Counted from the first letter of the stretch, positions 49,111 to 58,419 are shown. The stretch: 64,000 nt of DNA from Acinetobacter nectaris CIP 110549 (GCF_000488215.1 NZ_KI530723.1:1-64000), one strand, 5' to 3'. Notes: generated by a model from the letters alone, not told the origin. A program made the numbers and translations.

Positions 49111-49305
49111 TTACTCCTCGTTATGCATATCCGTTGACTGATGTTTTTTAATAAAACTACGGATAAATTTTCTCAATTCGCGTGCTGCACTTGTATCCAA
49201 CTCATCGCATAAATCAATAAATTGATCTCGTTCAGCACTATTAATACGAATTAAAAGCTGACTGTCTTTTTTACTAGCTTTTTTTCGTTGGGGTTGATCA
49301 GTCAT
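49111..49305 (-). CDS. Ribbon-helix-helix DNA-binding protein, 64 aa
   Basis: The predicted fold is beta (SQLLIRIN, residues 15-22), helix (SAERDQFIDLCDEL, 23-36) and helix (TSAARELRKFIRSFIKKH, 38-55), the Arc/CopG pattern with a basic N-terminal arm. The start was set at ATG 49305 because a consensus promoter starts the RNA near 49338, which excludes the longer frame beginning at 49368; AGGGG lies 10 bases upstream. A palindrome overlaps the promoter -10, suggesting self-repression. It forms a two-gene operon with a 37-residue peptide. Confidence 0.75.
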   Translation of the reverse strand: MTDQPQRKKASKKDSQLLIRINSAERDQFIDLCDELDTSAARELRKFIRSFIKKHQSTDMHNEE

Positions 49306-49336
49306 TGCGTATTTACCCCTAAAGCCAACAAAAAAC

Positions 49337-49355
49337 GTATATACAATATATATAC
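49337..49355 (-). promoter_or_regulatory. Likely operator of the RHH operon
   Basis: GTATATA and TATATAC form an inverted repeat separated by 5 bases, covering the -10 box (49345-49350). Position and symmetry fit binding of an RHH dimer pair, as in autoregulated toxin-antitoxin or plasmid-type operons; binding is inferred. Confidence 0.5.
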
Positions 49356-49373
49356 TCTGTCTATGCATGTCAA
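49345..49373 (-). promoter_or_regulatory. Promoter of the RHH operon
   Basis: The reverse strand has TTGACA (49373-49368), exactly 17 bases, then TATATT (49350-49345), an excellent sigma-70 match. The start is expected near 49338. Confidence 0.8.
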
Positions 49374-49556
49374 GCCTAGCATATTTTCACCTAGTCTCAC
49401 GCACAACCACTCCACTATAAACAAGTGGGGTATATTAATCGATTATTACAAAAAGACGTTAGCAAATATGCTTTCTTTTATTCAGTATAAAACCTAAGAA
49501 ATCGCATGAATGTGACACTTTTGTTATAGTAATAAAATGACCTAAAGGATAATTCC

Positions 49557-50999
49557 ATGCACCTGAATTCACGTTACCCACAGCTCAATAGCAAGCTGTA
49601 TCATCACCAAATGCCATCTCCCTTAAAAGGTGCGAAAGCAGGACATTTCAATGAAACTCTTGCAGATGAATTACAGTGGAGTAACGAAGAAAAACAAAAT
49701 TGGGTTGCACTATGTAGTGGACAGCAAACATTTTCATCATTCCAACCACTTGCTATGGCATATGCAGGACACCAATTTGGGCATTGGGCAGGTGCTCTTG
49801 GCGATGGACGTGGCTTGCTCATTGCACAAGTTTTTAATACAAAAAAGCAGACTATAGACTTACATTTAAAAGGTGCAGGAGAAACACCTTACTCGCGTAT
49901 GGGAGATGGTCGCGCAGTATTACGTTCTGTTATTCGAGAATATTTAGCAGGACATGCACTCAATGCTTTAGGAGTTCCCTCAAGTAACGCTGTCGGTTTT
50001 ACAAGCTCACTTCAAGGTGTACAACGTGAAAAATTAGAACCGGGCGCAATGTTACTGCGCAGTGCCGATAGCCATATTCGTTTGGGTCACTTTGAATGGA
50101 TCAATCAATATGCACCTGATTTACTTTCAGACTTTACTCAACACTGTATTTCTTGGCACTACCCTGAATGTTTAGAGGAAAGTACTCCAATTCTCGCATT
50201 TGCAAAAGCAGTCATTCAAAAAACTGCAACCCTTGTTGCACATTGGCAATTGGTTGGCTTTGCACATGGAGTGATGAATACCGACAACCTCAATATTACG
50301 GGCTCTACATTAGATTTCGGCCCTTATGGTTTCTTAGAAAGATTTCGCCCTAATTGGATTAACAACCATTCAGACCATCAAGGACGCTATACCTATGAAA
50401 AACAACCAAGTATTGCGCATTGGAATTTATGGGTATGGCTCAATCAGCTGATTCCTCTTGCCCCTGAAGGAAATAAAGAAAAATTTAAAGCTGAGTTAGC
50501 AGAATGTCTAAAAATATTTGAACCCACATTTTTAGAGGCATATAAAAAAGGCTTGGCACACAAAATGGGCTTACCTACATTTCATAAAGACAGCTTTGAA
50601 TGTAGTTTAGATTTTTTAAGAATATTACAACAAGCACAGCTCGACTACACACAGAGCTTTATTGCATTACAAGAGCACAGATATAGAGATATCCGCGATG
50701 AATGCATAGATATTACAAGTTTTGACCTGTTCTTAAATAAATATCATCAGATTCGTGAACATCAAGATACTGAGCTACTCGACCAAACGATGCAACAACA
50801 TAACCCTCACTACATCTTGCGCAACCATATGGCACAAGATGCAATTGAAGCCGCAGAGCGTGATGATTTTTCAGAAGTAGATCGTTTATTTAAGCTGCTT
50901 GCAAAACCTTTTACAAAGCAGCCTCATCTTGAAAAAACGTCAGACCTCACACCACCTGCAAGTGATGCACCTGAAATTTCAATCAGTTGTTCATCTTAA
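49557..50999 (+). CDS. selO: Protein adenylyltransferase SelO (YdiU family pseudokinase)
   Basis: SelO proteins bind ATP in a flipped orientation and transfer AMP to serine, threonine or tyrosine of target proteins, with a role in redox stress. The N-terminal stretch SFQPLAMAYAGHQFGHWAGALGDGRG, the KGAGETPYSRMGDGRAVLRS loop and the GVMNTDNLNITG metal-site region are diagnostic. The C-terminus ends SCSS, the place where the vertebrate protein has selenocysteine. Length is 480 aa (E. coli 478). It ends one base before the convergent baeR stop. Confidence 0.95.
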   Translation: MHLNSRYPQLNSKLYHHQMPSPLKGAKAGHFNETLADELQWSNEEKQNWVALCSGQQTFSSFQPLAMAYAGHQFGHWAGALGDGRGLLIAQVFNTKKQTIDLHLKGAGETPYSRMGDGRAVLRSVIREYLAGHALNALGVPSSNAVGFTSSLQGVQREKLEPGAMLLRSADSHIRLGHFEWINQYAPDLLSDFTQHCISWHYPECLEESTPILAFAKAVIQKTATLVAHWQLVGFAHGVMNTDNLNITGSTLDFGPYGFLERFRPNWINNHSDHQGRYTYEKQPSIAHWNLWVWLNQLIPLAPEGNKEKFKAELAECLKIFEPTFLEAYKKGLAHKMGLPTFHKDSFECSLDFLRILQQAQLDYTQSFIALQEHRYRDIRDECIDITSFDLFLNKYHQIREHQDTELLDQTMQQHNPHYILRNHMAQDAIEAAERDDFSEVDRLFKLLAKPFTKQPHLEKTSDLTPPASDAPEISISCSS

Positions 51000-51000
51000 A

Positions 51001-51690
51001 CTACATCTTTTCAGGATATTCAAAACGGTAGCCCACACCATACACAGCTTGAATCCATTCATGCTGTGTATCCACTTGTGTGACATCAGTGATCTTACGG
51101 CGTAAGTTTTTAATATGACTGTCAATTACTCGGTCAGCAACATCAAAACTATCAGGATTAATATGATCGAGTAACTGAGAACGAGAATATACTTGTCCCA
51201 AATGCTCTAAAAAGAGTTCAAATAAACGAAACTCTGTCGGCGTTAAATTAAGTGCTTTTTGCTTATACCAAATCCGTTGCTGTGAGGCATCTATGGTAAA
51301 AAGACCATTATCTTCAGGCTCATCTTTACGTGCTAAACGACGTAGTACCGCTTGAACACGCGCAACCAACTCTTTCGGACTAAATGGTTTACAAACATAG
51401 TCATCTGCACCCATGTTTAAACCTAAAACACGATCAATTTCTTCTGTGCGCGCAGTTACCATAATAATTGGTAAATCGGACTGTTCACGTACTTTACGAC
51501 AAATGGTTAAACCATCCATCTTCGGTACCATTAAATCAAGAATCATTAAACTAGGTTTTCTTTGTAAAAAGCTTTGATAAGCCTCTTGCCCATCATGGAA
51601 AACGCTTACCTCAAAACCTGCTGCTTCTAAATAGTCTTTAACTAAACTTGCGAGTTCTACTTCATCTTCAACTAAAAAAATATGTCTCAT
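51001..51690 (-). CDS. baeR: OmpR-family response regulator BaeR
   Basis: The receiver domain (about 1-118) has the acidic pair at 9-10, phospho-acceptor Asp52 (LDLMVPKMDG), Thr/Ser at VTARTEE and lysine at CKPFSP. A winged-helix DNA-binding domain follows, ending RHEWIQAVYGVGYRFEYP-like sequence. It is very similar to A. baumannii BaeR by memory, which activates the adeABC and other efflux operons under envelope stress. It lies 12 bases behind the kinase gene, with kinase first. Confidence 0.95.
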   Translation of the reverse strand: MRHIFLVEDEVELASLVKDYLEAAGFEVSVFHDGQEAYQSFLQRKPSLMILDLMVPKMDGLTICRKVREQSDLPIIMVTARTEEIDRVLGLNMGADDYVCKPFSPKELVARVQAVLRRLARKDEPEDNGLFTIDASQQRIWYKQKALNLTPTEFRLFELFLEHLGQVYSRSQLLDHINPDSFDVADRVIDSHIKNLRRKITDVTQVDTQHEWIQAVYGVGYRFEYPEKM

Positions 51691-51702
51691 TTATATCTTT
51701 TC

Positions 51703-53448
51703 CTAATCTAACTTTTTATTTAAAAAGGTTAAGGTACAGCGTAAACCTCCTAGGGGAGAATGATCAAAAGAAAGCTCACCACCAAGGGCTTGTATAATTT
51801 TTGCAGAGAGTGCTAGTCCTAAGCCAGTCCCCCCTGTTGCCCGAGTTCGCGAATCATCTACACGATAAAACCGCTCACCTAACCGTTTTAATTGATCATC
51901 TGTTAATCCTAATGGGCTATCATCTACAATCACACTCCAATATGTATCTGTCTGATGTGTATGTATATATATTTCTCCATATTGTTCGGTATAACGCACA
52001 CTATTACTTAATAAGTTCACAATGACTTGCTTAAACCGATCATGATCAAGCATTAAAACTGTATGCATACCTTCAGTACGAATACGTAGATTTGCTTGCT
52101 CAAACTTGGGTCTAAAACTTTCGATCTCTTGTAATATAATTTTCCACGGATCAACTTCAGAGAAATAGCACTTCAACTGCTGTGCCTCAACTTGCGCTAA
52201 ATCCGATAAATCTTGGGTAAGTTTCTTTAAACTTGAAACCTGACTCATCATGGCAGTTAAATGTGTTGGTGTGGCTTGACGAATACCATCTTGCATTGCC
52301 TCAATCTGCGCTTGTAGTACAGCAAGTGGCGTTTTTAACTCATGTGAGGTATCTGCAACCCACTGTTTTCTAGAGTTCTCATGCTGATTTAAAATAGAAG
52401 CTAAACGATTAATTTGAGTTGATAAATCTCCTAGCTCATCATTTCGTTGTACTTTTACTTTATGCTGATAATTGCCTTTGGTAAGTTCTCGAGTCGCTTG
52501 TAAAAGCTGTTGAATTGGTTTTTTAAAATAGGTCGCAAGCAATAAAGCCAACAACAAGCTAGCAAAGAAAGTGACAGCATAAATTAAAAGAAGAACTCTT
52601 TTTTGTGTACTAAAAAAACTTAAACTTAAAATATCATCCTGATCAAGTACAGGTCGTAATCCAAGATAGCCAACAATGACATCATTCACATAGATTGGTC
52701 GATATGACACAGGACCTTGTGGTGGCTGTCCAACAACAAATCTTTTTTTAGCATCGTATAAAGATAATCGAGAACTTAAACCAAAGCGGTCAGGCATTGG
52801 AATAAATTTCTTAGTCATTGGCTCATCATTGAGTAAATCTTCTTTTGTATCTGGAGTTTGGTCTTGAATACCACGATCGCCACTATCATCTACATTTGGT
52901 GGGACATACTTCGGTCGACTAAACAGGGCAAAATTGTCTTGTAAAGGAAATTTTAACCCCTCAAAAGGTTGATATTCCGAGGGAAGATTTTCTTGCATTT
53001 GTCGAATTTCACTTTCAGTTAATGCCTGTTTTTTTATATGCGGGGCTTTTTGCTCTAATCCTGTTGGAATATTTAAAATTGTATTTTCTTTAAAGTAACG
53101 TTGCTGAAAAGCAATATCATACTGCCTTCTTAGCCATGTACGTGATAGCCGATCAAAGTCATCTGGCGCAGGGTGTCCCTCAACTTGTAAAATCTGTGCT
53201 TGTATTGCATTTCCCCAGTCATGATAAATGCTATAAATACCTGCTAAATTTTCAATTAAGTGATCAAGTTTCTGCATTTCTACGTCAGCAACGTACTTGG
53301 CAAAGTTCTGCTTCATTGTCCACTGAAAGACACCTAAACTTACAGTCGTTATAATCACTGTTGTTAGCAGTACCGTTGAAAACAAACGTAAAGCTATTGG
53401 AATACGTCTATTTCTTAACGATTTTTTAGTATTTTCTTTCTTTACCAT
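51703..53448 (-). CDS. baeS: Envelope-stress sensor histidine kinase BaeS
   Basis: The layout is a first membrane helix (about 21-43), a large periplasmic sensor region (about 44-284), a second membrane helix (285-307), HAMP (308-355), and a kinase core with phospho-acceptor His369 in DTSHELKTPLAVL, N box NLLSNSVRYTEQ, and G boxes VDDSPLGL and GGTGLGLAL. At 581 aa it is longer than E. coli BaeS (467), mostly through the periplasmic region, which includes an acidic Asp-rich stretch near 186-210. It pairs with BaeR downstream. Confidence 0.94.
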   Translation of the reverse strand: MVKKENTKKSLRNRRIPIALRLFSTVLLTTVIITTVSLGVFQWTMKQNFAKYVADVEMQKLDHLIENLAGIYSIYHDWGNAIQAQILQVEGHPAPDDFDRLSRTWLRRQYDIAFQQRYFKENTILNIPTGLEQKAPHIKKQALTESEIRQMQENLPSEYQPFEGLKFPLQDNFALFSRPKYVPPNVDDSGDRGIQDQTPDTKEDLLNDEPMTKKFIPMPDRFGLSSRLSLYDAKKRFVVGQPPQGPVSYRPIYVNDVIVGYLGLRPVLDQDDILSLSFFSTQKRVLLLIYAVTFFASLLLALLLATYFKKPIQQLLQATRELTKGNYQHKVKVQRNDELGDLSTQINRLASILNQHENSRKQWVADTSHELKTPLAVLQAQIEAMQDGIRQATPTHLTAMMSQVSSLKKLTQDLSDLAQVEAQQLKCYFSEVDPWKIILQEIESFRPKFEQANLRIRTEGMHTVLMLDHDRFKQVIVNLLSNSVRYTEQYGEIYIHTHQTDTYWSVIVDDSPLGLTDDQLKRLGERFYRVDDSRTRATGGTGLGLALSAKIIQALGGELSFDHSPLGGLRCTLTFLNKKLD

Positions 53449-53643
53449 GACTATGCGCGAACACCTACATCAACAGTCTTTATCTTATTAATATCTTAAT
53501 TATAACTTATAAAATTGCGCTTAATATGAAGCTCATCTGCTATTTCACCAAGATAGCAAATAAATTAATATTTTAAATATTAGGCAAGTGTAAAAAATTT
53601 ACTTATGCTATAGCCAGAAAGATCAAAATGAGAGAATTCACCC

Positions 53644-54126
53644 ATGAGTGATCAAATACCTAATCGGCATCGTATAGAAACAAAGTTAGATAAAATTGGA
53701 AATTTTGCAGTTGAGTTATTTCATTATCTTGCCTTATTTATTATCGGCTGCCTTATCGCATGGTCAGCCGTACATACAACCATTAATATATTTACAGAAA
53801 AGCCATATGCATCTATAGATGATATATTGTTACTTTTCATATACTTAGAGCTAGGGGCAATGGTGGGAATTTACTTTAAAACCAACCATATGCCAGTACG
53901 TTTTCTTATTTATATTGCAATTACCGCACTCACTCGATTACTCATTTCCGTTATTCAACATGACCATCAGGCAGATTTCGGATTGCTCATCGTTTCAGGT
54001 GCTATTCTCATTTTGGCAATTGCCATATTTATTGTGCGCTACGCATCTTGGCACTATCCTTCTATCATTAAAGAGAAAAACTCTGCACCACGCCATTTAA
54101 ATCCTGAAGACGATGAACTTGCATAA
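53644..54126 (+). CDS. psiE: PsiE-family phosphate-starvation-inducible membrane protein
   Basis: This 160-aa protein has four hydrophobic helices (about 25-45, 60-78, 88-106, 114-134) and the family features YLELGAMVGIYFKTNHMPVRFLIYIAITALTR. PsiE is induced by phosphate lack in E. coli; its activity is unknown. It is divergent from baeS, 195 bases apart; no clear Pho box was found by eye. It ends at a bidirectional terminator. Confidence 0.88.
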   Translation: MSDQIPNRHRIETKLDKIGNFAVELFHYLALFIIGCLIAWSAVHTTINIFTEKPYASIDDILLLFIYLELGAMVGIYFKTNHMPVRFLIYIAITALTRLLISVIQHDHQADFGLLIVSGAILILAIAIFIVRYASWHYPSIIKEKNSAPRHLNPEDDELA

Positions 54127-54139
54127 AATCAGACAAATC

Positions 54140-54167
54140 AAAAAAGCGGTAAAAATACCGCTTTTTT
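54140..54167. terminator. Bidirectional terminator between psiE and the PLD gene
   Basis: GCGGTA pairs with TACCGC around AAAA, with A-run and T-run on either side. Confidence 0.92.
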
Positions 54168-54172
54168 ATGCT

Positions 54173-55636
54173 TTAAAATGTAGAAATACCTGACCACTCT
54201 AAGAAACGATATAGCCAATACTTCAACTTCGATGAGTCTTGATAGGTTTCATAGCCAACACTCATTTGTTGACCATTTAGATTTGACCACTCAGTATTAA
54301 AGTAGTTTTCCGCATCTTTAAAAACTTGAAGCTCATTTGAACCAACGACTCTTAAATCAGTTTCTAAATTATAGTTCTTTAAATTACGTGCTGTGAAATT
54401 TGCCGACCCTAAAATCATTTCACTTTGCGTCGTACCTTGTTTAATAATGAGCTTACTATGACATTGCTCGCCATGCGTATCACACCATCGAATATCAATA
54501 CCTGCATCATGCAATTCCATTGCGACTTGACGGTTTGGCATTCCCGCTTTTTGATGTCCAAAAGCATCTTTATTCGGATCTAATAAAATACTTAAATGAA
54601 CACCGCGCTGATGCGCTGCCTTCAATGCATCAATTACCTGACGTTCAGATAAATAGAACATTGCCATTTGAATCGTATCGCCCCGTTGGCTTTCATTAAT
54701 AAGATGAAGAACAGCATCGTAGATTGCTTTTTCTGTAAGCACTTGCGCCTGAGGTAAATTAGGATTGTTATTTTCACCACCTATAAGCACAGCAGGTAAT
54801 GTACCACCAGACATTTGTGCAACTGGCTGCTCTGTATTTAATACATCCACAGCACTTGCTCCTTTAACAACAAGTGCAACATTATCATGTCTTGAACTTC
54901 CCGCATGAATATTTTGCGATGTTACCAAAGCCTGCCATCCTTCTGGCGTATCTACAACTAAGGTTTTTCGATGATTTGCCTTAAAGTTAAATAGATCAAG
55001 GTAACTACGTACAGTCACCTTTTCTTGAGTGAAGGGGCTAGACAACCACCCTTTTTGATTATTATTTCCTAAATTCTGACAACATAGATACCAAAGTCCC
55101 GACCAAGCAGGATTAGAAGCCCGTAAAGGTGTCAAATTTGTTTCAATTAAATCGACTCCTGCACGGCGTAACTTTACATATTGTTCTGGTAAAAAACCGC
55201 CATACATCGAGTTAATTGGATCTGTCAGTATCGTAATTGAACTATTTGGTTGTAAAGCTCGCTTCCTCACCAAAGCATCAACCAGTTCTTGCGTAAGCGC
55301 TCGTTGCTTCTCTTTAGACTCACCAACCTCATCATTCAACAAAAACATATCAAGGACAATTGTTGTTTTTGCACTATTAATCATTTTTAACATTTCATCA
55401 AAAACTTGATGCTTTTGTTCTTGCTTCCCCTGTGCATTTATATATGTCTGATCAGATAAGAACTGTACGTCGGTATGGCGTAAAGCCCCTGTATAATCTA
55501 ATCCATTAGGCATCGGTTTTACAGTATGATAAACAGCAGATAAGACATAACCCACCAATAAAATACCTGCAATCAATAATGTATACTGCTTTTTAGAAAA
55601 ATGAAGTTTATGATGAATTCTTTGTAAAATACGCAT
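54173..55636 (-). CDS. Membrane-anchored phospholipase D-family protein
   Basis: A basic N-terminus and a membrane helix (about residues 20-38) precede two PLD half-sites. The first reads NHRKTLVVDTPEGW and the second HSKLIIKQGTTQSEMILGSANFTARN. The spacing fits a single-chain PLD enzyme of 487 aa facing the periplasm. Function could be cardiolipin synthesis, phosphodiesterase or secreted PLD; A. baumannii has several such PLD proteins. It follows the terminator of the TonB-dependent receptor gene, so it is probably independently transcribed. Confidence 0.85.
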   Translation of the reverse strand: MRILQRIHHKLHFSKKQYTLLIAGILLVGYVLSAVYHTVKPMPNGLDYTGALRHTDVQFLSDQTYINAQGKQEQKHQVFDEMLKMINSAKTTIVLDMFLLNDEVGESKEKQRALTQELVDALVRKRALQPNSSITILTDPINSMYGGFLPEQYVKLRRAGVDLIETNLTPLRASNPAWSGLWYLCCQNLGNNNQKGWLSSPFTQEKVTVRSYLDLFNFKANHRKTLVVDTPEGWQALVTSQNIHAGSSRHDNVALVVKGASAVDVLNTEQPVAQMSGGTLPAVLIGGENNNPNLPQAQVLTEKAIYDAVLHLINESQRGDTIQMAMFYLSERQVIDALKAAHQRGVHLSILLDPNKDAFGHQKAGMPNRQVAMELHDAGIDIRWCDTHGEQCHSKLIIKQGTTQSEMILGSANFTARNLKNYNLETDLRVVGSNELQVFKDAENYFNTEWSNLNGQQMSVGYETYQDSSKLKYWLYRFLEWSGISTF

Positions 55637-55637
55637 A

Positions 55638-55672
55638 TTAAAAAACCTAACCTTATGTTTTTAGGCTAGGTT
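55638..55672 (-). terminator. Rho-independent terminator of the znuD-like gene
   Basis: On the reverse strand AACCTAGCCT pairs with AGGTTAGGTT around about 10 bases (one mismatch), followed by a T-run. It stands just before the PLD gene start. Confidence 0.8.
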
Positions 55673-55709
55673 TTCTAATCATTTTTTTCAAGCTTATTTT
55701 CGTGAAATT

Positions 55710-57761
55710 TTAGAAGCTAAAATCTACACCAACTGTAAAGTTGCGGCCAATTTGAGGTACATTCGCAATAAATGACTCATGTTGGTAAATTTTGCTATCT
55801 AACAAGTTGTTTGCTTTAGCATATAATCGATACCCTGTATTTTTTGGTAACGCGCCACTGTATGCAAAACCTAAATTAAGCATATTATAGCTTTGCCCAT
55901 CTGTTTCATAGCTTGCAATATCATCTTGCTTAAACACATGGTAGTACTCCGCCGAACCTGTATATCCATCGCCAAAGTCTGCATTTACACGTGCGCCCAA
56001 ACGACCACCAGGTATACGTGGTGCATTACCTGCATCATCTAACTTACCACGTACATAATCCCCAAACAAACCAACAGTATAACGAGGTGAAAGCATATAA
56101 CTAATATCACCATCTACACCATAGAAGCGTGCTTGTGACTGTGTATATTGAATTAAGCGAAAATCTTGATAACGATCTAACGTATTGGCATAAATAAAGT
56201 TATCGAACCAATTATGGAATACACTTACATTATATTTTAAACGGTCATTGTCAAAGTGAAAACCAAGCTCAACATTATTTGATTTTTCTGTGTCTAAATT
56301 ATCACTACCTAGCTCATAGGTATTGGTCGCCATATGTTTACCATTAGAGTATAACTCTTGTGCCATAGGTAAACGTTCTTGATGCGATGCTGTTAAAGAC
56401 AATTTATAGTTTGGAATAAACTCCCAATCTGTTGAACCTGCAACCGAATATGCAGTCCCTTCAAAGTTTTTTGCATCAGGATTAATACTTGCACGCTTCA
56501 CATCAATATTCTGATGGTCTATGCGAGAAGAAACTTGGAAATGAAGTTCATTCCATTGCTTTTGCTGTAGCGCAAATAAGCTATAACGTTTGGTATTGGT
56601 CGGATCCATTAACGCTTCATCACCACCAATCGTGAGCTTTTGCTGCGTATACTGTGTACCAAACTGCCCTTTCCAACCTGCCCATGCTTCATTGTCTAAT
56701 GTTATGCGCGCATCCGTACCACGGCTTTTAAATGTGGTATCAGGTGTATCACCATCCATTTCTTGATGTTGGTAATCTGTATAAGTCGCTTGTGCTGCAA
56801 GTTTAGAAAAGCCTGCAAATGGGTTATTAAGTTCTGTCTTAAAGCTATAACGTTTCTCTTTTAAGTTAATCCATGACAATGCACCATCATCATCTTCAGC
56901 AGCATGCCCACAAGAGTCTGCTGTAAAGCCTGTTTTAGCTGCATTTATCTCGCATGCACCATATGCTGCATTATCCCCCGGAATGCCATAGCGGTCATGA
57001 CGCTCACTATAAGAAATACCTGTAAAGCCACGATCATAAATCCAAGATAACCCCGCATTATAATCATGTGATTTTGCAAATGTACTGTCTTCGCGGCGGT
57101 CTGTACTTTGTAAATCTTGCGGTAAAATATAGTTATTCGCATTGCGTGTTAAACCGCCCACACGTAATGCAACTTGGCTCCCCAAGCCAATTGTTGCATT
57201 ACCTGAGTACAGCATATCGTCACTTCCTGTGTTATAACGTGCCCCCACACGCCCCTCATATCCTTTTTCAGGCATTTGTGTTGGTATTTTATTATCTACA
57301 ACATTAATCAAACCGCCCACAGAGCCTGCACCATACAATAATGCTTCTGGGCCTTTTAGAATTTGAATTTCCTGAGCTGAATTTGGATCGACAGTAACAG
57401 CATGGTCTGGAGAAACTGAAGATACATCTAAAGCATCACCACCATTTTCTGTAATTTTTACACGTGCACCATCTAATCCACGAATTACAGGACGGCTTAC
57501 GCCTCCCGTATACTGTGCAGAATAAACACCTGATTGACCATTAAGTGCATTACCAATAGTAGTCGCACCTTCTAAAAGCTGTTTTTGCTGAACGATATGG
57601 TCACCCGCAGTCGTATCTAAAAGTGAACTAGGTGTTTTTTCAGCTTTTAACTCAATAGATGGCAGTTTATCTACCGCAGCATTATTAATTTGTTCTGCCA
57701 TAACAGTTTGTACTGCAATAGACAAAAAGGAAAATACAAATAGACGACCTTTTAAATACAT
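55710..57761 (-). CDS. znuD: TonB-dependent outer-membrane receptor, ZnuD-like zinc receptor
   Basis: A signal peptide (residues 1-22, ending VMA) is followed by a plug domain (about 40-155, with RPVIRGLDGARVKI and ILKGPEALLYGAGSVGGLINVVDN) and a 22-strand barrel ending in a C-terminal Phe. Extracellular loops rich in His, Asp and a Cys pair (CGHAAEDDDG, YQHQEMDGDTPD) match the zinc-binding loops of ZnuD. A Zur-like palindrome at 57787-57800 supports zinc control. The start is ATG 57761; a GTG two codons earlier is less likely. Complete at about 683 aa. Confidence 0.88.
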   Translation of the reverse strand: MYLKGRLFVFSFLSIAVQTVMAEQINNAAVDKLPSIELKAEKTPSSLLDTTAGDHIVQQKQLLEGATTIGNALNGQSGVYSAQYTGGVSRPVIRGLDGARVKITENGGDALDVSSVSPDHAVTVDPNSAQEIQILKGPEALLYGAGSVGGLINVVDNKIPTQMPEKGYEGRVGARYNTGSDDMLYSGNATIGLGSQVALRVGGLTRNANNYILPQDLQSTDRREDSTFAKSHDYNAGLSWIYDRGFTGISYSERHDRYGIPGDNAAYGACEINAAKTGFTADSCGHAAEDDDGALSWINLKEKRYSFKTELNNPFAGFSKLAAQATYTDYQHQEMDGDTPDTTFKSRGTDARITLDNEAWAGWKGQFGTQYTQQKLTIGGDEALMDPTNTKRYSLFALQQKQWNELHFQVSSRIDHQNIDVKRASINPDAKNFEGTAYSVAGSTDWEFIPNYKLSLTASHQERLPMAQELYSNGKHMATNTYELGSDNLDTEKSNNVELGFHFDNDRLKYNVSVFHNWFDNFIYANTLDRYQDFRLIQYTQSQARFYGVDGDISYMLSPRYTVGLFGDYVRGKLDDAGNAPRIPGGRLGARVNADFGDGYTGSAEYYHVFKQDDIASYETDGQSYNMLNLGFAYSGALPKNTGYRLYAKANNLLDSKIYQHESFIANVPQIGRNFTVGVDFSF

Positions 57762-57786
57762 AACCACTATCCAGTTTATTTTCTGT

Positions 57787-57800
57787 TATGTTATAACATA
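57787..57800 (-). promoter_or_regulatory. Zur-like operator upstream of znuD
   Basis: TATGTTATAACATA is a perfect 14-bp palindrome with the core of gamma-proteobacterial Zur boxes (TGTTATA-N-TATAACA type). It overlaps a TATAAC -10 candidate and lies 26 bases before the znuD start, so zinc-loaded Zur could block transcription. Confidence 0.65.
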
Positions 57801-58146
57801 TTTTAGCAATTACAAGGTATTTTTCACGGAAGTTTTTGTTTTTACTGAAATAATATATTTTTAAATAAAATATATATAATAAATATAATGTGAATTGTTT
57901 ATTATCTGAAACATGATTAAATCTCTATTGAGTTTGATTTTTTTAAAGAATATACTTTTAGATATATTCAAAAGATAAACACCAATCAAAAAATTAAATT
58001 ATCTTTTTTTTAAAAAAATGTGACATATATCAATATACCATTCAATTACAACAATAAAATTCCAATTCGTAAAAGAAAAAACCTATAAAATTACTATTGT
58101 TTTATCGGCTATTTCATTGTAAAAATAGAGAGCAATAAGTAACACT
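57801..58146. other. Very AT-rich gap between znuD and the 58147 ORF
   Basis: This 346-base stretch is markedly AT-rich, with runs such as TTTTTTTAAAAAAA. It presumably holds the promoters of znuD and the small rightward ORF, but no consensus promoter stands out and no gene is seen. Confidence 0.5.
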
Positions 58147-58419
58147 TTGATGTCTAAAACAAACACAAAAAGGCATAGTGATAATATGAAAACGATAGCT
58201 ATACACTTAAGTACAAATCCGACTTTTGTTACCGACGAGGTTGCTTATATTCAAGCAGTTGGTGGAGAGTTTCTATTTGTATTTTCTGAAAAAAGACCCA
58301 CGAACTTAAACCCTAAAGATGCTCACTTAGATACCAAGGTATATGTAGATGGCAAACTTGGAAAATTATGGGCATGGAAAAAATACTCATGGAAAACGAA
58401 ACTCATTGTCTCCACATAA
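58147..58419 (+). CDS. Small hypothetical protein, up to 90 aa
   Basis: The frame could start at ATG 58150, or at ATG 58186 (MKTIAIHL, 78 aa); neither has a strong ribosome-binding site. The product is soluble-looking, with a central hydrophobic stretch GGEFLFVFSE and a basic C-terminus (LWAWKKYSWKTKLIVST). I do not recognise it. It stands alone between AT-rich gaps, next to the conserved aspS gene, where accessory genes may insert. Confidence 0.4.
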   Translation: MMSKTNTKRHSDNMKTIAIHLSTNPTFVTDEVAYIQAVGGEFLFVFSEKRPTNLNPKDAHLDTKVYVDGKLGKLWAWKKYSWKTKLIVST

